Origin: Larix kaempferi
Lineage: Eukaryota; Streptophyta; Pinopsida; Pinales; Pinaceae
Length of the DNA: 64,000 nt
Reading direction: 5' to 3'
Assembly: GCA_027924585.1 (NCBI GenBank)
Contig: BSBM01000608.1
Span: 7,814,501 to 7,878,500, forward strand
Translations under genes and position numbers: made by a program
Shown: positions 55,500 to 64,000 of the stretch, piece by piece
How the letters are laid out: each line of letters opens with the position of its first letter
Numbering within the stretch: position 1 is the stretch's first letter
The notes under the pieces: generated by a model
Databases searched by the model: none
The model's input: the letters and a program-made list of their open reading frames with translations, nothing else
What the model was told of the DNA's origin: nothing

Positions 55500-56095
55500 A
55501 ATCAAGAAAAATAGACCCAAATATCAAAAGGTCTTCCATCAAAAAAGAGATACATGCCGAATAAAGGAAAGGAAGAAAAAGACGTTGCAAAGTATAACAA
55601 AATATTTGAGCAGAAAGATCCTCCATAGCAAAAAAGATAATACAGAGTTGCCACCAAAAAAAGGGAAAATTTAAGGAGAATAAACAGCCAACCTTCCAGA
55701 AGAATGCAGATGCCCCCTGATCCAGTCTTCAAAATGGATTGCCCCCTCCGCAGCTGAAAGACCCCTCTTGGATAAGGAGTCAACATGAGAATTATACTCA
55801 CATAAAATATGGACAATGGATACATGCGGCATATCCTTGAGAAAGGATTTAATAGCTTGGACCATCCAAGGAGGAAGCGCTAAATCCTTTATAGAGCATA
55901 AACTATTTTCCCAATTAATTATAAGCTTTGAATCTCTTGCAATTAACCATAAGCTCTCCCCTTGTATTGGTTCTAAACCAACAATTCATCCATAAATTAA
56001 AATGATGATCTTGATCCAAAACTATGAAATCATTAACACCACAAAGTCAACCTTGATCTTGAGAGGCTTCATCGAAAAATGCCCTCCTTGTAAAA
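55500..56095 (-). pseudogene. Older LINE 3' fragment, antisense (RNase H end)
   Basis: The minus strand reads FFDEASQDQG (about 56090), WMNCWF and RGELM, then 55865-55671 with IKSFLKDMPHVSIVHILCEY and HVDSLSKRGLS, the end of a plant LINE RNase H domain (RVT_3). Stops interrupt the middle. 3' UTR-like sequence continues to the LINE target duplication, so the 6.2-kb LINE inserted into or beside this older copy in opposite orientation. Confidence 0.7.
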
Positions 56096-56792
56096 GAACT
56101 TATCACAACAAAAATATTATAAATCTTGCAAATCCTAAGTTATCTTTATTGTTCTAAACAATAATTTAAAAAAATATGAAGAAATCGAGAGAAATTCATT
56201 AATTCTTTTATTATCTTTATTATTGTAGTCAAAAGATCTACTAGAGGAATTCTTTTTATATATATATATATATAATTGTAAAGAAAAATATTATAACATA
56301 GAATCAATGTAGCATACATAGACTATCAAATATGTTTCTCTTTCTTCATATTTTCCCAAATGTTATAAATTATTATAGCATAAAAATATTGAAACATTAA
56401 TGTTTCCTAAAATTAACATTTATCTTCCCCAATGTCTTCACATTTCTAATTTTTTATTCTATATTTTAGATATATTTTATTATAAGGAATATTTGATTTT
56501 ATATATTTTATATTATAATGGTATATTTTTCATAAATTATTAAAAATTTATAAATTATATATGTTTAATTAATTTTTTTATAATTTATATCACAATTTTA
56601 CTAATTTTCAAGTTAAGCTCGTCGTAACAAGGCCTTTCCATCATAACCTTTCACATTAAAATTAATATTTCTATCCATAATGTCATTTATGATAAGAATT
56701 TTTTTCCAAAGAAAAAAATCGCAATTTATATTAAAAAAATAAGCCACATTTTATATAGTATGAGGCTTTTCATGCTAATACATCTTCGCAGT
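56096..56792. other. AT-rich DNA with (AT)n microsatellite, no gene
   Basis: An (AT) run lies near 56258-56274. Nothing else is recognised. The last bases GCAGT adjoin the LTR start and would be its target site. Confidence 0.5.
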
Positions 56793-58373
56793 TGTTAGCA
56801 CTGGAATTGTGCTAAGCATTTGGAAGGGCTTTGGAGGATGAAAAGGTTCAAATCCATGAAGAGATGAGCAAGGTCACACCTCTTTAAGCCATATGACCAA
56901 TGAGAATGCAAATCAAACCTTATAAACATATATCCCTAAGTCTAAGATGAAAGAATGCCAAGTAATGCTAAGTTCACCATTGCAGTAAAGATGCACGGTT
57001 GAGATAAATAAGTAGGGAAGATCCACGGTCCATGAAGAATCCGAGTTTTGACATGCCAGGAATAACAAATTCTAAACCCAATGAAATTGTATATGAAGAA
57101 CAAGGCAGTTTTTGACGAAAATGATTATTTTAGTCATCTTTTTCCACCGACTGTTTCCTCCAAACCGAGAGGAATTTGGAGAAACCGAGAGAGGTTTTTC
57201 TTCAGAACGGGACAATATAAAATAACCTCTCTCATTTTTTACATGGGTGTTATGGTTTGGGATAACTGGAGAGATCTTTACAAGGTAATTTTCCAAAAAA
57301 TACGTTTACTGCATGAGTCATCAACTTCGAAGCAGATATCGACCAGGTGGAGGGGAATCTAAGGAAATGGAAACATGGGTTTTGTCAGGAATGAGCCCGA
57401 CTACAAAAACCTCTTTCATTTTTTACACAGGTGTCTCCATTTGAGTTATAAAGCCGGGGCTCCGAAGGGAAGTTTTAGCAGTCCGTGGCCGGAAATGAAG
57501 AAAGTTGTTGCACCGACTCTCAAAGTGGTTAAGCTTTCTATGCAAGTGTCAATTCAGTTGTAACCACTCTCCATTGAATCATATCGAGCCTAAGGGCTGA
57601 GAAAATCTATAAATTCATTGTAATAGAAGAACAACTGGTTGGAAAATCAATGGGCCGAGGCCTAGGAGAGCTCTGCTCTGTTTTGAAGCACAATTTCTAA
57701 TAGATTGGCAGTGCTTGAAGATGGTTTTTATGACTGAGATTCATGTGTCATTTTGTTTACAGTCTGTCTCCTTATTTCTCTCATGTGCTTGTTCTTCCTG
57801 TTATTTACTTTCATTATGTTTGTTAATTCATGCTTGAATAAGAGTAGTATTGGAATAGAATTCATAGAAATTATGCTCTGTTCCTTTCATTTCAAGTATC
57901 CACCACCAATTTCTACTAAAGTTGACATTGAATTCAGCCCTGTTTGATGCTCATGTCAATGGATTGTTCATCTCTTCCTCTTTTATCACCAGACAACAGC
58001 ATTTTGACTGTAAATGGATGGTTTCCTTGCCTCTGTTTTGACACTCCATGCAGCAACACTGTTATTTGATTTATGTGATTATGTTTTGACTCCATTACCC
58101 AATAGTTTCTCTTCTAATTTTTCTTACCAAACCTTAAACCAATTTGTCCCATCAGAAATATGACCTTCTTAATGTTTTTGATTGAAAATATTGAGTATTG
58201 AAGGATGGTGTGTTGTATCATTGCTGACAACTTTGATTATTTATAGTCTTTCATAGATTTAAGAGAGATCCTTCTCAGACTGTGTTGGGTCAGTAGCATA
58301 AGTCTAAAGTGGTTTTGTTGTTGCCCCAACTTGCCCTCTCCCACAACCTAGGGGGTCATTTTGGGTGCTAACA
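56793..58373 (+). repeat. 5' LTR of gypsy copy 2
   Basis: Starts TGTTAGCACT and ends GGTGCTAACA, a 9-bp inverted terminus (TGTTAGCAC/GTGCTAACA). It is 1581 bp long. A TATA-like CTATAAATTC lies near 57609. The 57840-58270 part aligns with the 3' LTR of copy 1 (5395-5860). Confidence 0.8.
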
Positions 58374-58376
58374 AAT

Positions 58377-58394
58377 TGGCGTCGTTTCTGGGGA
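58377..58394 (+). other. Primer-binding site of gypsy copy 2
   Basis: TGGCGTCGTTTCTGGGGA, three bases after the LTR. It differs at three positions from TGGCGCCGTTGCCGGGGA, the form known from Athila/Tat-type gypsy elements and usually assigned to tRNA-Asp. Confidence 0.75.
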
Positions 58395-58396
58395 AT

Positions 58397-58684
58397 GATT
58401 GTCTTATCATCCCTAGGAGAATGACAAAGGAATTCCAAATTTCAAAGTGAAAGAAATCCCTGCGGGCAAACAGAGGTTTCCAAAATTCTAAAGAAGGTTG
58501 TACACTTTTTCCCTGGCGACTCCACTCGTCGATATTTGCGTTCAAAAGAGACTCCACTGGGGGAAACTGACGAGCCAAAGTCCATTTCTAAAGAATTTTC
58601 GAAGGCATCCTGGCCCCTAAAAGAATCCATACCAGAGGTAATCCTTTCTCTGAGATTCTGCTGGGAGTAGATAATACAGAAGTT
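58397..58684 (+). other. Leader between PBS and gag of copy 2
   Basis: About 290 bp with no ORF. It holds two CGACTCCACT/GAGACTCCACTGGGGGAAA-like stretches (about 58517 and 58548) that resemble a second PBS form. Probably coincidental or ancestral. Confidence 0.4.
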
Positions 58685-60430
58685 TTGCTAAGACATAGAA
58701 AGGAAAAGAATAAGGCTAGCGCTTCTAACATTGAAAGAACTGTGTCTGAAGAAGAGTCCTATGAGTTTCATGAATTAAATATAGAAATAGACCTTGGAAG
58801 ACCCTTGCTAAATTCTAAGTCAGAATCGGATCTAAATTCAGTCAAGGTAAAACCAAATAGCCTTCAATCATATTTGTCAAATCGTGTTAGGTACAATTTG
58901 CAGAACACAGTCAAGACTGGAGCAGTTGATCTACATTTCCAGATTCCCCAGTCCCATACCATAAACCCTACATGTAACCCTGCTCAGAATATCCTCCATA
59001 ATATCCCTCCCCTTGCGCAAAATCCACTAGTACCCATGGATTCCAGATTTGCACCTTTAGATCTACCAGCTGTCCTACATGACCTCCCTTAGAATTATTC
59101 CTAGAGAATTACCTCTTTTGATGGGGATGGAGACTTTTCGGCGAAGCAACATGTAGATAGATTTGAAGATTTTGCTGATTTAGAAGAAGTAGACTATGAA
59201 GATGCGAAGATGAGGCTGTTTGCCTGGAGTTTCTCAGGAGAAGTTAGAAAGTGGTTCAGGAAATTACCGAATGCATCTATCCCTACCTTTGCAGCCTTTA
59301 AGACCCTCTTCTTAGATAGATGGGAAGCAATGAAAATCCCATCACAAATCTTGTCCCAATACAACCACCTGAAGAAAGGAGGCTTTGAGTCTGTCCATGA
59401 GTTCTCTACTAGGTTCATGAGGGTATACAATTCTATTCCAGATGACTTAAAACCCTTGGTAGGAGCTGCAAAACTCCACTACGCTGATGCCTTTGAATGG
59501 GATTTTTCATGCATGTTGAGAGAAAGAAAATCACCATCCTGCCTGCTATGTTAAAGGATGCCATAGAAGTAGAAGCAAACATGATGGCTTCAGGAAAGTT
59601 GGAAGGAAAAATGGAAGCAGCGAAGAATAAAATAGAAATCCACACTTCTACTTCTACCTCCTCTTCTACCAATGAAGTGAAGTTCGAAATGATGATGAAA
59701 TCCATGGAAAGATTAATGGATAGGATGGCCCTAGACAACAAGCCTCCTAATAGAGAGGAGCCTGAGAATCAAGTGAGGAATCCAAATTTCAGAAGACCAC
59801 CTCCCTAGAGAAATCAAAGGAACCCTGATGACCAGCAAATAAGGCCCCCTTTCCCTGAAAATATGGTGGATGAGGAAGGACCAGAAGACCCAATGAATGA
59901 GAAGATTCATCATTTTGATACCCTAGACCATGAGATATATATGACTGAAAGGGAGCATGATTTTTTCACCAAAGGAGATTCAACTTCCAATCCGGAGTTG
60001 GACTCAGAGCAGTATCAAATGGGCTATCAAAATCCAATAGATGACTTCCAAAGGAAACTGAAGCTAAGGAACAGGGATGTTAATGTGAAAAATGGAAAGC
60101 CTAGTATGAACTATCCCTCTAACGCCCAACAAAACCCCGATAAGTAGAAAGAGAAGACGCAAGAAGCTGATGTACCGAGGGGCCCAAAGAAGCTAGAGGA
60201 AAAGCAGCAAGAGGTCACTGCACATAAGAATTCAGAGAATGGGGAGCAGCAACCCAAGGAGCCTAGGCAGCCCCGAACATGCAGACCTATGTAAAGCGGT
60301 ATCATCCTTCAGTCTAAAGACTGAGCTATCAAAGGTAAAGATATCTATCCCTTTCAATGAGTTGTTAAAGAAAAATGTATATAGGGAGCAGATCACCAAA
60401 ATGGTTAGTGGTCAGTATCACTGTCAATAG
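58685..60430 (+). pseudogene. Gypsy gag, copy 2
   Basis: From a Met at 58685: a polar N-terminus, then TAG at 59090 and 59102 in an otherwise continuous frame. The capsid core follows (ITSFDGDGDF, RLFAWSFSGEVRKWFRKLP, FKTLFLDRWE, LSQYNHLKKGGFESVHEFST), matching Retrotrans_gag. A frameshift near 59495 moves to a frame with Met/Lys/Glu-rich sequence (VKFEMMMKSMERLMDRMA) and TAG at 59806 and 60147. Another shift near 60230 leads to SKVKISIPFNELLKKN, the conserved segment before the protease, then TAG at 60428. All five in-frame stops are TAG, and several fit a Gln codon. No zinc knuckle is seen. Role in live relatives: particle capsid. Confidence 0.85.
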
Positions 60431-60436
60431 GATATT

Positions 60437-60667
60437 TTGGAAGTAAATGATGATGCTCCAACAATTGTTTTTGGGCCCAAGCTTGAGGAAGAAGACGATG
60501 AGGATGTTCTCTCATTCTATTTGAGTTTAATTATTCATGACATGACTCTACACAATGCGTTAATAGACTCTGGTGCCTCCCACAACTTAATGCCAAAATC
60601 GGTGGTGGAGAAATTGGGTCTAGAAATTACCATGACTTACAAAGATCTCCACTCTTTTCCTCTATAA
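60437..60667 (+). pseudogene. Gypsy aspartic protease fragment, copy 2
   Basis: About 76 codons: PTIVFGPKLEEEDDEDV, IHDMTLHNALIDSGASHNL (the catalytic DSG) and MPKSVVEKLGLEIT. The family's second half, with the ILG-type flap and C-terminal strand, is missing. The frame ends at TAA 60665, only 11 bp before the ORF-CC start. The break is therefore a deletion junction that also removed RT, RNase H and integrase. Confidence 0.8.
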
Positions 60668-60677
60668 ACTTTTTTGA

Positions 60678-63600
60678 ATGGCGGGATTTGTAGGGCCTCC
60701 GGGTTATGAATCTTCAAGGATAAACGACCGGATAGAGGATAAAGACAGTGACATTTTCGATACCATGTTACTGAATAGTACCCTAAAAATCGCCAAGGAA
60801 AGGCTAGAAGCCATGAGAGCCCAAATCAGAGATGTCCATAAATTTTACCAGTCTATCTTCCACCTTTTTACCACTAGTCAAACCCCAAATTTCCCTGAAT
60901 TCGTAGAATGGTGTTCCCGCCATTATCCCCCCAGATAAAGGGTGGTCATGAACGCCACAAGAATAGAGATTCTATGTTACATAGATGCCCCAACCGTCCG
61001 AAAAGCCCTATTCGTTCCCAAATATTTCTACCGAAAGTCCTAGAGTTATCAGTTAGAAGCCCTAATTCAACATTTCCAAAGAGACCCTGACAACCTCAAG
61101 AAGAGTTTCTACCATGCCTCTTTACTCCTGGATGACTCCTTCCCAGATGACTCTTTCCCTGGCGAAGCCAACATGTTCAAAGAGGAATCCAGATATGTAA
61201 TTTCTATGTTGTCTCAATTCATAGAGCTGGATACCGACCATGATATAACCGAACCCTTAATTAGCCTTCTGTTCGTTATCAGCACTTGTCCCCTTGAGCC
61301 ATCCGACCTTGATTCACCCCCTTTGTGTGCCTGTCTAAAGTTTGGCGAAGCCCTAGCCATTAGCATCCATGCCCAACTTGTAGAGTTTCCAAAAGTTAGA
61401 TCGTTCAGGTTCCAATCGTATTTGTTAAAGATGTTCCTAGAATCCAATGATGAAAACCTACAAGTTCCAGCGCTGCGGATGACAAAAGAGATGTATTCTG
61501 ACTACAAGATGTTCATGAACGACCTCATGGCTGAGGTTTATTTCCTATTTTTTCATAAAAGATTGCCTAGAGTAATACCTGAGATGAAAGATTTGTTGCA
61601 ACCACCAATGGAAAAAGGGGTGGGAGATTGGTTTTTATTAAGACAGAGTGTCGTGATCAAAGTGTATGGGTTTTCCCATGCCCCATACGGGCTGCTTGCA
61701 TTCCTCACTCCTAGAATACTCACCATGGAGTTCGTAAGGCAAAAGCTAACAGTTGAGTGTGAACACTTCCTAAATGAAAAAAAGTCATCTGATATAAATT
61801 TCCCCTGGACAGTGGGATCCTTTATGGTTAAGAGCATAGCATCCCTCCCAAGAATTCAACATATAGTGCAGGACATGGGATTCCCCTCCAAGGCATCAGT
61901 GAATTATGACGCCCATCACATACTTTCAGAAAGGAGGAAAGCAACAAATAGGAAGGGGTATGAACACTTTGAGATGGTGGGCATGGCTGAAAGAGAAAAC
62001 TGGTTGGAGTATGTTGATCAAAGACAAATGAACATTGACCCCCCAGAGGCCTCCCAATCCATGGAATCCATTTTTCAGGAAGGCACATCATCAGCACCCA
62101 ATTCATCTAGTACAGCCTCAGCATTGCAAATGGTTTTTCCCCTAGTCACCATCCCAGAAAATTTCAGTCAGTAGGGAATCAACAGTCCTGTGGATGTGGA
62201 AAGTGCCCCCGAAAGAACTTCAAAGAGGCAGAAAGTAGAAGAATATGATCTACAGGTGGCAAAGATTCAAAAAGAGAAACCAAAGAAGAAACAGGTAAAA
62301 TTCCTAATGCCCCATTTTGAAGTCAAAGAGCATGTCTTTGGAAAAATACCCAAGGGACCTGCTGCACTGAGCACGAGCAGAGCAGAGCTTCTAGAAGGGT
62401 ATGAGGAAAATCCAGACAACATTGTAGCAGAGACAAGATTGTATGAAGAAGTAAGGAAAATATCTAAGAAGAACGTAGCCTTGGTGGCCAGCAGAAACTT
62501 GGCCCATAATACTTTTAGCCTGACTTTGGCCACTAAAAGCAAAGCCACAAAATTAAAGTTCAATCTGGAGGACATCCCAGACCCTGATCTAATCAATCTG
62601 CATAAGGAGATAGGGGAATTCATATACAACAAGACACTGAAATATGCCTTGGAGCTATCTAAGGCACAATCAAATAAAGCCAAGGTTCATAATCAATTGA
62701 GTTTAGAGAAGATAGAGAACAAACATCTAAAGGGGCAAATGAAGAAGCTCCAAACTGAATTGTTGTCCTCAGATCCTAAAGAAACCAAGAGAAAAAGCAT
62801 GCAGGATTTGTTGGGTGGAAAGGAACAGGAGATCCTGACCCTAAAAAAGAAGTTAAAGATGCATGTTGCCCAATTGGTAAATGCCCCTGAGATGGCAGAA
62901 CTAGAAGGGGAGAAAGAAAAGTTAGAGGAAGAGTTGGTTGAATGTAAGGCCTAGCTGGTGGGGCTTGGAGAAAAAGAGAAGCAGTTTCAGCTTAACATGG
63001 CACTTGTAGCAGCTAGTGAAAAAGTACGGAAATCCCAGTTCGAAGAACTGGAGAAGAAGATGAAGGACAAAGAAAAAGAGTAGGAGATTGAGATCATGCC
63101 CTCAATTGAGTCTGGGGACTTCTCCATAGTAGGACAGATAGCCAATGCCAACCTGGAAGATGCCGAGGTGATCAGATTGAGAAAACAAGTTTCTAACCTA
63201 AAGACTCTAAAGGACACTGCAGAAAAAGAAAGGGAGGCTTGGGAAACCAAGTACCAAGGAATGCAGGTAGATCTTGACAGGTTAAAGGAGGAAGTGATAG
63301 GATAGGAGGTACTGCAGGAAACCAAGAAAATCATATGGGATGATGTCATCATATAACCAGAAGACCTGAGGCCTTATCTGAACTTCATAGTGGATAAGGA
63401 AACTATGGTAGATCTGGATAAACAGGCCGTGAGAGTATCAAATGAAAAGGTAAATAAGAAGCCCTCGGATTATGCAGAGAATGTAATGGAATTCCTGAGT
63501 GGTTTGTCATAAGAACAGGATGATGCAGTAGGCATCAAGGACAGGGTGGCCACAATTATATGGGCCAAGAGAATAGTTAACAAGCATCAATAGGTGAAGG

Positions 63601-64000
63601 TCACCCAGTCAGGGATAGACATTTTGTCCAACCAGCTGAATCTATTCAAGGAAGCATTCAATCCCTTGTTCAAGAAAGGCTTGCCTATGTTCTGGAAGAA
63701 GGATGGAACCATGTTATCGAAGGAATAATATAAGCTTAAACTATGGGATTGCAGAATGAACCAAGAGCGTTTCACAGGTATGGATCAGCCTCTAACAGGA
63801 AGGATAGTGGTTGAGAAACTAACAGAATATTTTGAGATAGTCGCGACCTTCAAAGAATCCAGAACACTCCACATTGGTTATTCATACAGGGAACACACTA
63901 AGATGAGGGTGTTACTTAAAGAGCTCGCCACCTTAGACCTGCCCTCAGCTGACCAATGGAAGTTCATTGAGAAGTATGGCAAGGAGAGAATAAAGACAGG
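60678..64000 (+). pseudogene. ORF-CC copy 2: extra ORF of unknown function, truncated by window end
   Basis: I do not recognise the family. From the Met at 60678 a single frame extends 3.3 kb. It is broken by TAA 60936, TAG 61041 (a small indel may be nearby), TAG 62172, 62952, 63081, 63303, TAA 63354, 63510, TAG 63591 and TAA 63726. The longest open part is 333 codons (61173-62174). It is collinear with 1623-4898. Conserved blocks: VRSFRFQSYLLKMFL, RVIPEMKDLLQPPMEKGVGD, VYGFSHAPYGLLAFLTPR, INFPWTVGSF, SVNYDAHHILSERRKA and NWLEYVDQ. A Lys-rich hinge (62200-62300) precedes VKFLMPHFEVKEHVFGK. The coiled-coil half (62600-63300) is Glu/Lys/Leu-rich. A C-terminal part has PEDLRPYLNFI and FWKKDGTM. 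No signal peptide, membrane helix or enzyme motif is visible. A structural or RNP-associated role is only a guess. Confidence 0.8.

Larger units (their letters stand above)
56793..64000 (+). mobile_element. Gypsy-type LTR element copy 2 with ORF-CC, 3' end beyond the window
   Basis: Plus strand: 5' LTR (56793-58373), PBS, gag (58685-60430), protease fragment (60437-60667) and ORF-CC (60678 onward). The RT, RNase H and integrase genes are absent between protease and ORF-CC. It belongs to the same family as 600-5933 by both ORF and LTR similarity, although the copies are well diverged. Confidence 0.85.

Noticed and set aside
58513-58570. GGCGACTCCACT and GACTCCACTGGGGG as a second PBS in copy 2
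   Set aside because: Too far (about 140-180 bp) from the LTR end; a proper PBS adjoins the LTR at 58377.

Overview
This window looks like intergenic DNA from a large, repeat-rich seed-plant genome. A gymnosperm such as a conifer or yew is my best guess, because the retroelements are old, nested and heavily mutated, host genes are sparse, and full LTR elements, copia remnants and an L1-type LINE are stacked together. Taxonomy cannot be proved from the sequence alone. I see no convincing host gene, no tRNA or rRNA gene and no CRISPR. Every recognisable protein is retroelement-derived and nearly all are broken.

Layout: (1) 1-5.93 kb, the 3' part of a Ty3/gypsy-type element (copy 1, + strand): a reverse-transcriptase fragment, a long decayed ORF of unknown function (called ORF-CC here) and a 3' LTR. 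(2) 5.96-7.85 kb, the 3' end of a copia element (A1, - strand). (3) 7.85-26.07 kb, a second copia element of the same family (A2, - strand), with gag and RT/RNase H remnants. It is split by a complete gypsy-type gag-protease element (B, - strand, 8.76-19.13 kb, 5-bp target duplication GATCT) and by a 944-bp terminal-inverted-repeat insertion (19.59-20.54 kb). (4) 26.07-37.99 kb, unclassified repeat DNA split by a complete gag-protease element (C, + strand, 27.64-36.94 kb). (5) 38.0-42.67 kb, a short copia deletion derivative (D, - strand, target duplication TGTAG) that carries a solo A-family LTR (target duplication AATGT). (6) 42.67-49.23 kb, mostly AT-rich unassigned DNA with a LINE 3' fragment and small repeats. 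(7) 49.25-55.46 kb, a near-complete L1-type LINE with an 18-bp target duplication, sitting in or next to the 3' end of an older antisense LINE. (8) 56.79 kb to the window end, the 5' part of a second element of the copy-1 family (copy 2): LTR, primer-binding site, gag, truncated protease, then ORF-CC again, running off the window.

The most interesting object is ORF-CC. It is a coding block of about 1,090 codons found twice in this window (1.62-4.90 kb and 60.68-64.00 kb). It lies between gag/pol remnants and the 3' LTR, has a conserved globular N-terminal half and a predicted coiled-coil second half, and resembles no protein I can name. Both copies keep one long reading frame broken mainly by stop codons, and both have lost most or all of the RT-RNase H-integrase region while keeping ORF-CC. 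Elements B and C are also unusual gag-protease elements without a recognisable RT. They carry repeat arrays in leaders, LTRs and 3' regions, and their zinc-knuckle and protease modules are in different orders.
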